Shown here one piece after another: positions 25,879 to 35,316 of a DNA stretch of 40,444 bases (the stretch's first letter is position 1; every line of letters begins with the position of its first letter). Under the pieces are notes generated by a model. The model worked only from the letters and a program-made list of their open reading frames with translations, was not told the origin of the DNA and ran no database searches. The position numbers and the translations under genes were made by a program. Source of the stretch: a virus; the IMG/VR virus record IMGVR_UViG_3300006869_000022, positions 1-40,444 of that record; one strand, given 5' to 3'.

Positions 25879-26895
25879 TTAAGAATTCCAGTAAGGTTCT
25901 ACCTTAGCTAATAAACTTGAAAGAACTTCTTCTTGATCTGGTTTCTTCAAAAAATCTACAACTTCCTCTTGTCTCTTACCAAGCTTTACCCCACTATCTA
26001 GAGTCTCAATCCACCCTCCGGCTTTCTTGGTAATAAACCTGTAATACATGCAGTCTTTCACTAGAGCTGTAATCTTAAGATCCTGCATTGAGTACTTAGA
26101 AACTTTAATAAAGATTTCCGCAGCTCTCTTCTTACTACTCTCAATACCCTCACCATTGATGTAAGCATCCATGTTTTCATAGATGATATCTACGGGAGTA
26201 TTCTTAGTATACTGTACACTATCAATATCTACAGCCTTTGCCACATACATAAGCTTGGCATTGTTCTTTCCATACATGCCTTCCAATGCAACAAGCGCTT
26301 TGTTTCTAAGCTTACTGTACTCTGTTCTTGTGGTTACAGTCTCCTCAATTGTATCTAAGTAAAACTTTGGTGTAGGATTCATCATCTTAGCATCCTTCAA
26401 AGATTTAGCTACAATAGAAAAACCGCCAGCCTTGATAGCATGGATCTTAATAAGATCATAAGGATCTGAATCTGGATCTAAAAATACAGGATCATTACCG
26501 CATCTCAGACTAATCTTAGACCAAAACTTATCATTATCTGGCTTAAGCAGATTAAGTTTATTCCAGAACTCTTTGTCTTCAGGGTCAACAACATTTGCTG
26601 CTAAATCCTTTTCTAACTGAGAAACTGTCTCTCTGATCTCTTTTACCTTGAGCTCTCTCTCACCGGGAGCTAAGTTTTTAACCTCTGGGGCAAACTCATT
26701 CAAGCCTGTGACATATCTCTTAACACCATTAATCTCTAGACAAGCTAAAGTTTCTTCATGATACACTCCATCATGAAGTGACATTCCGTAATTCTCTAAA
26801 CCCATATTGGCTTTAGCACCATTAAAGAATGGTCTAATGGCAATAGCAGCACTTTTTCGCTGTTGATACTTCTCTACAATTGTGTAATCTTCCAT
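25879..26895 (-). CDS. Conserved virion-module protein of unknown function
   Basis: 338 residues, soluble and mostly helical, with no signal or membrane segment. Distinct parts are LENYGMSLHDGVYHEE, CLEINGVKRYVTGLNEFAPE, a helical linker (VKEIRETVSQLEKDLAANV), GNDPVFLDPDSDPYDL and a C-terminal FITKKAGGWIETLDSG. I recall this family sitting directly after the capsid genes in many Bacteroidota phages. It is probably a virion or assembly protein, but the exact role is unknown to me. A promoter-motif variant and a hairpin lie upstream of its start. Confidence 0.72.
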   Translation of the reverse strand: MEDYTIVEKYQQRKSAAIAIRPFFNGAKANMGLENYGMSLHDGVYHEETLACLEINGVKRYVTGLNEFAPEVKNLAPGERELKVKEIRETVSQLEKDLAANVVDPEDKEFWNKLNLLKPDNDKFWSKISLRCGNDPVFLDPDSDPYDLIKIHAIKAGGFSIVAKSLKDAKMMNPTPKFYLDTIEETVTTRTEYSKLRNKALVALEGMYGKNNAKLMYVAKAVDIDSVQYTKNTPVDIIYENMDAYINGEGIESSKKRAAEIFIKVSKYSMQDLKITALVKDCMYYRFITKKAGGWIETLDSGVKLGKRQEEVVDFLKKPDQEEVLSSLLAKVEPYWNS

Positions 26896-26927
26896 GTTTG
26901 TTTGGTTTTAATTAAAGTTCTGAACTC

Positions 26928-26938
26928 AATAATACAAA
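26928..26938 (-). promoter_or_regulatory. Putative late promoter motif (variant)
   Basis: Minus strand reads TTTGTATTATT, which equals the 12-mer with two bases missing in the middle. It lies 32 bases before the ATG of the 338-aa gene and just after a hairpin. Confidence 0.45.
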
Positions 26939-26957
26939 TGTATATATACAGTTCTAA

Positions 26958-26975
26958 TGCCAGCCGTAGCTGGCA
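26958..26975 (-). terminator. Hairpin, possible weak terminator
   Basis: A perfect seven-pair stem TGCCAGC / GCTGGCA with a four-base loop lies 11 bases past the stop of the small head gene. The T-tract after it is poor, so termination is uncertain; it could also be an RNA-processing or stabilising hairpin. Confidence 0.45.
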
Positions 26976-26986
26976 AAAGTTTTGAG

Positions 26987-27193
26987 TTACGCGGTAACTA
27001 CTTTTAATGCACCAGTAGATGAGGTGTGATATAAATCACCAGCTTTTAATCCGGCTGCTACAGCAGCATTATTATCAGCATAATCTCTAGCTAAGATGTC
27101 TTTACCTACAGCGCCAGAAGCCAAAATTTTAGAAACACTTGAGTTTGTAAACTCAGTTGTCTTATTTGCCTTTTTGATTCTAAGTCCTAACAT
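26987..27193 (-). CDS. Small head/decoration-type protein
   Basis: 68 residues from the ATG at 27193; a TTG at 27199 in the same frame is less likely. It begins MLGLRIKKANKTTEF and ends AAGLKAGDLYHTSSTGALKV. I associate that end pattern (AGLKxGDLY followed by a short strand) with a small domain in many phage structural proteins. It lies just after the major capsid gene but beyond that gene's terminator, so it is presumably made by read-through or from an unseen promoter. A capsid-surface role is plausible. Confidence 0.65.
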   Translation of the reverse strand: MLGLRIKKANKTTEFTNSSVSKILASGAVGKDILARDYADNNAAVAAGLKAGDLYHTSSTGALKVVTA

Positions 27194-27204
27194 GATCAAT
27201 AATT

Positions 27205-27237
27205 TAAAAAGAAAAGGGGAGGAGTGACCCTCCCCTT
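27205..27237 (-). terminator. Rho-independent terminator after the major capsid gene
   Basis: On the minus strand a nine-pair perfect stem AAGGGGAGG / CCTCCCCTT with a six-base loop is followed by TTCTTTTTAAATT. It lies 22 bases after the capsid gene stop, the same distance as for the 497-aa gene. Confidence 0.87.
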
Positions 27238-27258
27238 CTCAGGTTAATAAATAAACTA

Positions 27259-28878
27259 TTAGAATGATCCGCCTGTAACAGGGTTTCTCATAACGATCTT
27301 GAGAACCTTGGTTGGATCCTTCACCCAGATAGCTGGCATGGTTTGAGTCATCATAACTCTGTAACCATTAAAGTTACCGGTAGAAGCAAATCCTTGGCTG
27401 CGACCCATGTAGTCCATAGTACCATTCTGGTAGAACCACTTCAGTTGATTATCCCAAGAAAGCTTCAAGAGATAGATGTTGTCATTTCCTTCCTCAGTTA
27501 CATCAAAGATGATGAAGCTGTAAGAGCTCAATGGACGTCCATCAATCAAAGGATTCTCAACGTCATTAGTGTGCAGGTTGTCAAACGCTGGGTTCAAGAC
27601 AAACTTAACGTTAGCCAAGAATGGAATGGTGAAGCTTGTGTAAGCAAAACCAAAGTCAAGATCCATTCCAGAACCTGAAACAGCACCAATGTCAGAAGCA
27701 TTCTGTACGAGACCAGAACCATAAACCTCATCAGCGATAGCTTTGTTGATCAACTGCATACCACCGATACCTGTTTGAACAACAAGCTTTCTCTGGGGGT
27801 CTGGACCCTTGAATTCAACTTTACCCTGGTAGAAGTTGTAAAGCTCAGACTTGAACATATCCAATGTGAACTGAGACTTGTTATAAACTCTCTTGAAAGA
27901 GTTGTCTAACTGAGACCAAAGACCAACAGACAGTCTGATATCATCTGGACCATCTTGCTTGATTCTACCGCCTTTACCCCACATCAGGTAAGTTTCGATG
28001 TCATTAGCAATCTTAGATAAGTGAGCCGCTTCGAGATTAGTGATAAAGGTTCTTGTCAAAGTACCATTATCAAAGGCGTCTCTAGCACCTGCCTTACCCA
28101 TGTTTGCAACCAACTGCTCAATGCTTGAAACAGAAGGATTGTTAGGATCCTGGTTAAAGTTTCTCCAGATCTCGGTTACAGGTACAGTACCGTCAGCATT
28201 CAAACCACCCTTGATCATAAGATCAGCACGGCTAGAAATAGAATAGTGTACGTGTGCCTCAGCGCCTCCTACAAAGTTGTAGAACTCTCTGAATCCAGAA
28301 CCGGTCTCAATGTCTGAGAACCTCTCACCATACTCACCACGTGCAGAACCTTTTCTGAAATACTTTGTGCCAGATACCAAGTACTTGCTAGCATCCAAAG
28401 TAGCAGAATTATCATTGTTCACAAGCTGAACGGTATAGATAAACCCGTCACCAGCTGGAAGAATGTCATCCGCAGTGATGTAAAGTTCAAGACCATTGTA
28501 CTTGTCATAAGTGATGATATCACCATGACCAAATGATCTCTTAGATAATTTGATCTTGAAAGTTGTACCGTCTCCACCGAGATTAGTGTCACTTTCGATG
28601 TTTCCTACAGAGAAAGGAAGATCCTGTGCTACAGGAGTCTGCCACTTATACTCACCGCGAGCATTGTCTACAAGAATTGTATTCTTCCCACCGAAAGAAG
28701 CCATCTGATACAAAGGCATTTCTACCTTCTGGGTCATAGCCCAAAGATCAACTGGTCCCATATCCATAGGCTCAGCAGAACCGAGCATCTGGGTAAGGTG
28801 ATAAGAATCAACATGAGAACTAGCCTTATAGCTTGTATCTCTGAGGAAGATTCCGTTGTTTAAAACTGGAGTTGCCAT
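27259..28878 (-). CDS. Major capsid protein
   Basis: 539 residues, matching crAss-like major capsid proteins in size and position: after portal and scaffold-like genes and ended by a strong terminator. The N-terminus (GIFLRDTSYKASSHVDS, then an NTILVDNARGEYKWQTP segment) and the body (GGAEAHVHYSISSRADLMIK, FKRVYNKSQFTLDMFKSELY, KLVVQTGIGGMQLINKAI) are what I associate with that family. An HK97-like fold is assumed from the family; it cannot be read from the sequence. The start has an A/T-rich upstream region without a clear Shine-Dalgarno. The leader holds a (TGAT)4 tandem repeat, and no copy of the promoter 12-mer was found before it. Confidence 0.87.
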   Translation of the reverse strand: MATPVLNNGIFLRDTSYKASSHVDSYHLTQMLGSAEPMDMGPVDLWAMTQKVEMPLYQMASFGGKNTILVDNARGEYKWQTPVAQDLPFSVGNIESDTNLGGDGTTFKIKLSKRSFGHGDIITYDKYNGLELYITADDILPAGDGFIYTVQLVNNDNSATLDASKYLVSGTKYFRKGSARGEYGERFSDIETGSGFREFYNFVGGAEAHVHYSISSRADLMIKGGLNADGTVPVTEIWRNFNQDPNNPSVSSIEQLVANMGKAGARDAFDNGTLTRTFITNLEAAHLSKIANDIETYLMWGKGGRIKQDGPDDIRLSVGLWSQLDNSFKRVYNKSQFTLDMFKSELYNFYQGKVEFKGPDPQRKLVVQTGIGGMQLINKAIADEVYGSGLVQNASDIGAVSGSGMDLDFGFAYTSFTIPFLANVKFVLNPAFDNLHTNDVENPLIDGRPLSSYSFIIFDVTEEGNDNIYLLKLSWDNQLKWFYQNGTMDYMGRSQGFASTGNFNGYRVMMTQTMPAIWVKDPTKVLKIVMRNPVTGGSF

Positions 28879-28902
28879 AGTTTAATTAAAATTTAAGTTA
28901 AC

Positions 28903-28918
28903 TGATTGATTGATTGAT
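28903..28918. repeat. Tetranucleotide tandem repeat (TGAT)4 in the capsid gene leader
   Basis: Four perfect TGAT units on the plus strand (ATCA on the coding strand), in the 51-base gap between the scaffold-like and capsid genes, about 25-40 bases before the capsid ATG. Confidence 0.9.
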
Positions 28919-28929
28919 TAAATAAATTC

Positions 28930-30225
28930 TTACGCTCTTCTAAAAATGTTGTTAGGTCTCTTGATCTTTCTCTTAGATGTTCTTGCCCCTTCTTTGTCTC
29001 TCTGCTCTACACCTAAAGAACTACCCCCGCTATTACTCTGCTCAGTCTTAAGTTTCCTTACGGTCTTTTCAACTGCAATCTGAGATCCCTTTTCCATAAT
29101 CTTGCCTTTGTATCCATCTGGATCTGCCAATAACCACAGTGCTTCCGCAATTAACTCATGGTTAGGCTCAACAAATTGATACTTCTCAAGTAAGTGCCCA
29201 AGTAAGTTGGTATTTTTACCACTTACAGATGGATAGTTAGGTTGTACTAAACCATTATATAACATAGCCTGCACTTTCCTATCCATCTTAATATCGTTAA
29301 TGGTACCCTCTTTAAGAGTATTGTACACATTTTCCATATACTGTTGAGATGCCTGCTCTTGTTGCTTTCTCTTAAGCTCCTGTTGCTGAAGCTTTTGTGC
29401 AACTACTTTCTCTTGCATCTTATCCAACTTAGGCTTAAACTTCATAGCCTGTTGCTCAAGCTTACCCAAGTCTTTCCAAACTTCAATCTCCTCTGCAATC
29501 TCTTCGGATGTACCGTAACCAGTTGCACTGAGATAGTCTACAATGATTCTTTCTTGATCTCTCTCATTCTTGACATCAAGAGATTTAGCTTCTTCTGTAG
29601 AAGCAAGAGTCTGGAATAAACCTTTAAGATCATTACCACCCTCAGCCACATATCTTGCAGCAATCTGTAATTCCTCAGGGAGACTTGCAAAAAACTGTTT
29701 AGGAGTCTCTTGTCTAACTTGATTAGCCCTTTCTTCAAGGTTTGCCTCAATAAGCTCTTCCCAGTCTTTGGCTGAATACTCATCCAAAGGCTTGTCATCA
29801 TCAAAAGGAACAATCTTATCATCTTTGATAAGCTTGTTAAATACATCACTAATCCCCTCAATTTTCTTTCTACCTCTAGTTTGCTTAGTTTCTTCAACCT
29901 CCGTCTCCTCCTCATTATTATCCTCTTCAACTAAAGTATCAAGAAGTTCACCACCGTCTTCTTTCTTTTCAGCCTCAGGCTCTTTGGTTTCTTCAACCTC
30001 AGAAGTTTCTTCTACTTCTTCGTTTAGGTCAGTTGTATCATCAGCAGGTTCTGCAAATGACATATCTACCTTAGGACCTCCAGCTGTAAAAATATTAGGA
30101 GTAGACTTAGAACCTTCATTAGGTACAGTCACACCCTCTGCGGTAGCTGCACCATCAAAGATCTCGTCTAAATCTATATTTACTGTTTCTACTGTACTGT
30201 CCATTGTCTTATTTGACTCACTCAT
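28930..30225 (-). CDS. Putative scaffold/head-assembly protein
   Basis: 431 residues between portal and major capsid genes, the usual place of a scaffold. Residues 60-120 are highly acidic, with Glu/Asp runs (EEVEETSEVEETKEPEAEKK), and are probably disordered. The middle (about 230-300) is a Gln/Lys-rich coiled coil (VVAQKLQQQELKRKQQEQ). The C-terminus is basic (TSKRKIKRPNNIFRR), and scaffold proteins often bind the capsid through such an end. No enzyme motif is visible, and the scaffold role is inferred from position and composition. It starts a transcription unit, with an exact promoter 12-mer 38 bases upstream. Confidence 0.75.
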   Translation of the reverse strand: MSESNKTMDSTVETVNIDLDEIFDGAATAEGVTVPNEGSKSTPNIFTAGGPKVDMSFAEPADDTTDLNEEVEETSEVEETKEPEAEKKEDGGELLDTLVEEDNNEEETEVEETKQTRGRKKIEGISDVFNKLIKDDKIVPFDDDKPLDEYSAKDWEELIEANLEERANQVRQETPKQFFASLPEELQIAARYVAEGGNDLKGLFQTLASTEEAKSLDVKNERDQERIIVDYLSATGYGTSEEIAEEIEVWKDLGKLEQQAMKFKPKLDKMQEKVVAQKLQQQELKRKQQEQASQQYMENVYNTLKEGTINDIKMDRKVQAMLYNGLVQPNYPSVSGKNTNLLGHLLEKYQFVEPNHELIAEALWLLADPDGYKGKIMEKGSQIAVEKTVRKLKTEQSNSGGSSLGVEQRDKEGARTSKRKIKRPNNIFRRA

Positions 30226-30262
30226 TTTTGTTGGTTTTATAGTTAATTACTTATCTATATAT

Positions 30263-30274
30263 ATAATATACAAA
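30263..30274 (-). promoter_or_regulatory. Putative late promoter motif
   Basis: Minus strand reads TTTGTATATTAT, an exact copy, in the 134-base gap between portal and scaffold-like genes. The rest of that gap shows nothing else clear. Confidence 0.68.
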
Positions 30275-30359
30275 TATATGTAGGAATAAACTTTAAATAT
30301 TTTACGGCTGTTGCTAATTTCTTGCAGTATATAGCTAACGCTAAGAACAATTTTTCCTA

Positions 30360-33122
30360 TTAGTCCTTTTGTCTCTTATCTCTGTCAGACTGGACATCAT
30401 ATTTATTCTTATTCTCTCTGGCTATCTGTAGATTTTTATCAGCAATATCTCTCTGCGTTGCCAGCTTCTCGCGCTCAATATTCATCTTCTCAGAATTCTG
30501 AGAGTTTCTGATTGCTGATTCTTGTCTCTTAAAGTCCATCTGCTCCCTATACTCAGCTCTCTGCCTCATGTTTTCCATCTGATCTTGGAAGTCAGATTGT
30601 AAATTCTGATTAATATCTTGACTAGCTCCGTAACCAGCAGATCTGATTTCAGCTACTGTAATATCTTTCTGCCTTTCCTTCTCATTTTCAGAAGCTTCAA
30701 ACTGCAACTTCATCTGCTCTTCTTGCTGCCTAGCTGCAATCTGCTCTTGTTGCATCTGCTGTTGCTGCTGCATTTCCTGCTGCTTCATTGCAAGCTGCTT
30801 AGCCTCTGCATCCTTAAGAATATCAGAAACTTCTGCAATACTATCTGCTTTGATAATATTTCCAAGATCATAAATACTAGCTCCACTAGTATTGTTTGTA
30901 ACAGCTAACTGCTTTAGCTGCTCTAAGATTGCTCTATGATTAGTCTTGGTAGTACAGAAAATATTAAAATCCCTGAGCAATAGATCTGTACCGTTAATAA
31001 CAAAGTTTACCTTCTCTGCCTCAGAGGAGATGTAAGATAATCTTAAACTAGGATTTGAGCTATGATAAAACTGCGCAAGATCGGTGCGCATCTGGTGCAC
31101 TCTTGGCATTAAATTATCAGAATGCTGTGTAAAATACGTTTCAGTTTGAGCATAAGATTGATTCAATGCTTGTACCACACCGGTAGCAGTTTCCTGTCCC
31201 ATTGGCGCACCCAACCGCTGCGGATTAATACCAATAGCATCAAAACATTGCTGTTTAAAATAGTTAGCCAACTGAATCCTAGACATCAATCTACCACTCT
31301 GCTCCATATTTAGAGTCTGGTAGTGATTAAAGTTTGTAGCATTCTCTGTGTTAGTAATAGATGTATCAAGAGGTAACATCTGAAAATCCTTCATTGCTAC
31401 ATATGCCTTAGCATAGTTGCCCTTACCCCAGTCTTCACCCATTGAGTGTCTTGGTAAAGCATTCTGGTCAAACATAATAACAGTGCCAAGCTCATCTACT
31501 AAGATGTCAGCAATCTGATTATTGACCATATTGTATCCAACCTGATATGCTTTCATCAGATCTACTAAAGAAGTGGATCTAGTGTTACGATCAGAGAATA
31601 CTCTACCCTCTACAGGTAATTTACAACCATACAAAGTCTCATTGCCTTTAAACTGGAATGGTATTCTTCCGGGCTTACTTCTATTAATCCCTAAATAAAT
31701 AGGATTAATATTATCAGCTGTCATGCTAGATCTCCAGAATGCAGGCAAGTTTGGACCAAGTTTAACACCACCCCAAACTTCATTGATCCAAAACCAATCT
31801 ATATGCTCCCCTTCAAGTAGGTTCTCCTTAGTCTTATTCTTAAACAGAGTTGTATCATACACACCCTTCTCTGTGATCTTGAAGGTCTCATCAACAATCT
31901 CTTGGGTGATCTGCCCGTCTGACTCAATCTTAGTAAGATGCCCCACCTTTCTTTGGGTCTTCCAATAACATGTAGTCACACGCATAAGCTCACCTTCACC
32001 CCAAGCATTTACATCATCACCTTCGTTCAAAATGGCTGTAACAACATCTCCGCCTGAGGCCGGATCATTATACCAGTTACTTACAAACTGACGATATGCA
32101 AGACCTGGCATATTAGTATTCCAAGCATGCGATTTAGATGGATCATAATAAGAACCGTCGTTCTGATAACCATTGACTTGATACAACTCTGATTTAGCTG
32201 GATAGATCCTCTGTAAGGACTCCAATTGATCTTTGGTCATCAGATATCCATACCTGTCAATAACGTCAGCAGGCGTCATTAAATCAATCTTACCAACAAA
32301 GTTTGAGTCAGAAATATATCTAACATCTGGAGACTTCTGATAGAAGGTCAGAACAGGATTCCATAACTCTACATCATAGTCATCCTCTAACATTCTAAAA
32401 TGCCAGAACTCTCTATCGGTAATAAGCATATCTCTAAATGCTCTCTCCTCTAGCTCTTGCATTTTAAATCTCTCCTCATCTACGTTAGTCTGATGAGAAG
32501 CCCACTCTTCAACTAAAGATCTATAATCCTTAGAAAAGAAATCTTCAATCTCTGGTAATGACTTAATATTTTCAGGAGACATCATTTGCTGTGCCTCTTC
32601 AGACTGTGGATTTAAACCCATCTCTAGCATTCTCCCAAGAAGCTTTGCCTCTGCATCTGCAAGCAAGTTCTCTTCTACTTGAGCTCTCTTTGCTTCCAGC
32701 ATTTCATTATAAGACAAATCATCTACGGCCCTAAATTGGACCTTAGAGTATCTTTTAGAAAACTCACCAGATAGTACATTGATTACGTTTGGAATGATTG
32801 GATAAAACTTGAGCTCCAATGCTGATTCATCCTCCTTGGTAAGGACATCCATTAAGTCCTTATGTTCATTGTCTTCTTCTACAATGTAGTCGGTTTTATC
32901 AATAATACCCTTGGCAAGTTTGTAATTCTTAAGTAACCGGCGAGCGTTTAATCTTAAAAATTCAAGACCTTGGAGTTCCAGCCAGTCCATATTCCAAGCT
33001 CTCCAATCATCATCTTTCTTTTTAGATGGCAAGAACTGAACCGGTTGAGTAAGACTAGAGGAGGTTGAGTAAGACTCACCTTTTGCTCCACTCTTAAGCT
33101 GCATTGCATTTAATACTCTCAT
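30360..33122 (-). CDS. Portal protein
   Basis: 920 residues, directly downstream of the terminase with a 7-base gap. The portal is the dodecameric ring at the capsid vertex through which DNA is packaged and released. Typical parts of large crAss-like portals are visible: ARRLLKNYKLAKGIIDKTDY at the N-terminus, VTKEDESALELKFYPIIPNV, FWHFRMLEDDYDVELWNP and RPGRIPFQFKGNETLYGCK. Helices near AYQVGYNMVNNQIADILVD follow. The last 170 residues are a long Gln/Glu/Arg-rich coiled coil with a Q-run (MQQQQQMQQEQIAARQQEEQ), longer than in most portals and perhaps extending into the capsid or contacting cargo. Identification rests on position, size and pattern. Confidence 0.88.
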   Translation of the reverse strand: MRVLNAMQLKSGAKGESYSTSSSLTQPVQFLPSKKKDDDWRAWNMDWLELQGLEFLRLNARRLLKNYKLAKGIIDKTDYIVEEDNEHKDLMDVLTKEDESALELKFYPIIPNVINVLSGEFSKRYSKVQFRAVDDLSYNEMLEAKRAQVEENLLADAEAKLLGRMLEMGLNPQSEEAQQMMSPENIKSLPEIEDFFSKDYRSLVEEWASHQTNVDEERFKMQELEERAFRDMLITDREFWHFRMLEDDYDVELWNPVLTFYQKSPDVRYISDSNFVGKIDLMTPADVIDRYGYLMTKDQLESLQRIYPAKSELYQVNGYQNDGSYYDPSKSHAWNTNMPGLAYRQFVSNWYNDPASGGDVVTAILNEGDDVNAWGEGELMRVTTCYWKTQRKVGHLTKIESDGQITQEIVDETFKITEKGVYDTTLFKNKTKENLLEGEHIDWFWINEVWGGVKLGPNLPAFWRSSMTADNINPIYLGINRSKPGRIPFQFKGNETLYGCKLPVEGRVFSDRNTRSTSLVDLMKAYQVGYNMVNNQIADILVDELGTVIMFDQNALPRHSMGEDWGKGNYAKAYVAMKDFQMLPLDTSITNTENATNFNHYQTLNMEQSGRLMSRIQLANYFKQQCFDAIGINPQRLGAPMGQETATGVVQALNQSYAQTETYFTQHSDNLMPRVHQMRTDLAQFYHSSNPSLRLSYISSEAEKVNFVINGTDLLLRDFNIFCTTKTNHRAILEQLKQLAVTNNTSGASIYDLGNIIKADSIAEVSDILKDAEAKQLAMKQQEMQQQQQMQQEQIAARQQEEQMKLQFEASENEKERQKDITVAEIRSAGYGASQDINQNLQSDFQDQMENMRQRAEYREQMDFKRQESAIRNSQNSEKMNIEREKLATQRDIADKNLQIARENKNKYDVQSDRDKRQKD

Positions 33123-33129
33123 ATGGCTA

Positions 33130-35316
33130 TTAGCTCAAATTTTTAAAACCGGATCTCTTTCTGGTTGACCCCATCATGCCTTTCTTACGCCCAATATTAC
33201 TAAAAGGGCTATACCTTAATTTAAACAAATTCTGTGAATTATCCAAAGATGAGTTACCGTCTGACTCCCTTCTTTTATTATATCCTCTGTTAGATTGTTG
33301 CACTTTTGCAAACGCTATTAAAGCACCAAAAGAAACCAATCTATCTACGTTAAGACCAGGGTAATAGGCAAGCATTTCTTTGATCAACATTGGGTCAGGT
33401 ATTCTCTCAACACCTAACGTCTGAGATATCATCTCCCCATTCTCATCAAGCTCCTCATCAATCTGTTCTCTGAGGTACTCAATTGCATAAGATATCAGAT
33501 GGTTCTTAAATAATGTGCCAGTATTCTTCCAGCCGTATTCTTGGTAAACAGTTCTATTAGAACCGAGATCTTTAAGAAACAAAATCTGTTGTTTAGGAAC
33601 TAAGTATTTCTGTTTCTTTTTGGCTATCATATGCTGGATAAATAGAGATATATTATTTTCCACCACAGTCCAGGCATTATACCACTCAATTATTTTCTCT
33701 AACTGCTCGTGTGTTTTATTAATATCATCATATCTACCACACCAAGCTGCAACAATCTTATCTCTTTCAATAAAGTGTTCTAGTCCATCTGCTGTTTCAC
33801 GGGTAACCTCTACAGGATTCTTGTATACAAATATGCTACACAATGAATCTGATGTAGTTGTTTTACCTTCTGACACAGGGTCAATAGATGCATAGTATGC
33901 ACCGAACTCTGGATTCTTAACAGGTCTTTCCCAGACAACTAAGACTCCTGACTTATCCGCCTGCTTCTTATCTACAGGAAACTGAGTAATAGGTAGCTTA
34001 GAAGATCTTTTTGCAGCTATACCTTTCTCATCTCTCTCCAATTCAATGTGCTCAAAAGAATATTCTTTCTCTTCTATTCTTTTAAGCTGTTTAGATAATA
34101 TACCCTGAGGAAAGATAGACTCCTTCCTATAGGCAAATCCCTCTGCAATGTTAGTAGGCTTCTGAGAAATACGTAACTGATATTGCTCTGGATTTAGTTC
34201 TGCCTTCCACTTTTCCCTTTCACGATGTATGGCTTCTAAAGCTTCTTCTATCTTAGAGTTACCATATTCATCAATATATGGTGGCATAGACCATTGCTCT
34301 GGAATAAATAAACCAGACAAACCAATAGTTCCATCTTTATCTAAAAGGTTACTCTCAACTGCATAGATGTCATTAATTGTAGGATTCATGATCATCTCTT
34401 TTAAAGGCTCACACTGATCCAAGTCACCCACAGATCCTGCAGCTATAAACATACCTGTAGTCAGCATACCTGAAGACATCGCAGGTCTTAGATATTCATA
34501 GGTATCCATCATCTTGGGTGCAATACCAGCTTCTTCATGGAAAAAGTAAGTAGTAGGTCCACCTACACCTGTTGTTGCATTCTTTTCAAAAGATGCACCC
34601 TGGATCTTAGACTTTAAACCTTTTGTAGTCTTTCTATTACCTACTCTAACCTCAATCTGCTGCTGCCATAGTAACACCTTCTCAGGGTTGCTAGGTCTAT
34701 ACCAAGCGGTATGCTCGTTTAGAAAGTCTTTGTATTCATCTAAAAACTTCCATGAACCCTTGTCATTAATGTAATCCTTTAGACTAGCACCAATTTTACA
34801 AACCGTTCCTTCTTCAAACCAGTAGGTATTAATAATCTTACCCATATGAAAGTAAGAAGATGCAATCTGACGTTTCTTAAATATCGCTGAGTGCTTATTA
34901 TTTAGTTCTGCCAAGAGTTCATACAAAGCCATATGATACTGAGCATCCCGCACTTTAGCAAATCCATACTTCTTTTCCTCTTTATCAAAGATTGGTAAGA
35001 AGTTAAGCCACATGTAATAGTCCCTAGTAAGATACCAAGTCTTGGTACCTGACTTATATATCACACCAGAACGACACTTATTCTTTTGGTCATTCCAGTA
35101 GTGTATAAAATCTTTAGACCTTAAAGGTTTGTCGCAGTAGAATCCTTTTTCATTAAAGATCCTGGCCTGCTCATTAAATAAAAAAGATGTTTCATCAAAC
35201 TCATACAACCCAGGCTCTTTGAATATCCCTTTTATAAAATCAGCAAAGTCCTCATCAGTTACAAACGAGGACTCTGACCATACACCATTTTCATATGTAG
35301 GGACTAATCTGCTCAT
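33130..35316 (-). CDS. terL: Terminase large subunit
   Basis: 728 residues. It packages DNA into the capsid with an N-terminal ATPase and a C-terminal RNase H-like nuclease. The ATPase part shows KKRQIASSY (about 147-155) in the place of an atypical Walker A, and a Walker B-like TTYFFHEEAG with acidic residues at 261-262. The nuclease part has D479 in YYASIDP within a strand, a later VVENNISLFIQ strand and a final DPMLIKEMLAYYPG, as in crAss-like TerL. It overlaps the preceding small gene by four bases (ATGA) and leads directly into the portal gene. A separate small terminase is not obvious. Confidence 0.92.
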   Translation of the reverse strand: MSRLVPTYENGVWSESSFVTDEDFADFIKGIFKEPGLYEFDETSFLFNEQARIFNEKGFYCDKPLRSKDFIHYWNDQKNKCRSGVIYKSGTKTWYLTRDYYMWLNFLPIFDKEEKKYGFAKVRDAQYHMALYELLAELNNKHSAIFKKRQIASSYFHMGKIINTYWFEEGTVCKIGASLKDYINDKGSWKFLDEYKDFLNEHTAWYRPSNPEKVLLWQQQIEVRVGNRKTTKGLKSKIQGASFEKNATTGVGGPTTYFFHEEAGIAPKMMDTYEYLRPAMSSGMLTTGMFIAAGSVGDLDQCEPLKEMIMNPTINDIYAVESNLLDKDGTIGLSGLFIPEQWSMPPYIDEYGNSKIEEALEAIHREREKWKAELNPEQYQLRISQKPTNIAEGFAYRKESIFPQGILSKQLKRIEEKEYSFEHIELERDEKGIAAKRSSKLPITQFPVDKKQADKSGVLVVWERPVKNPEFGAYYASIDPVSEGKTTTSDSLCSIFVYKNPVEVTRETADGLEHFIERDKIVAAWCGRYDDINKTHEQLEKIIEWYNAWTVVENNISLFIQHMIAKKKQKYLVPKQQILFLKDLGSNRTVYQEYGWKNTGTLFKNHLISYAIEYLREQIDEELDENGEMISQTLGVERIPDPMLIKEMLAYYPGLNVDRLVSFGALIAFAKVQQSNRGYNKRRESDGNSSLDNSQNLFKLRYSPFSNIGRKKGMMGSTRKRSGFKNLS

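Noticed and set aside
27343-27678. Plus-strand frame of 111 codons
   Set aside because: Antisense to the major capsid gene, whose own frame is far better supported.
29538-30283. Leu/Arg-rich minus-strand frame and Ser-rich plus-strand frame
   Set aside because: Both are frame shadows of the acidic Glu-rich part of the scaffold-like gene (GAA/GAG codons read out of frame).
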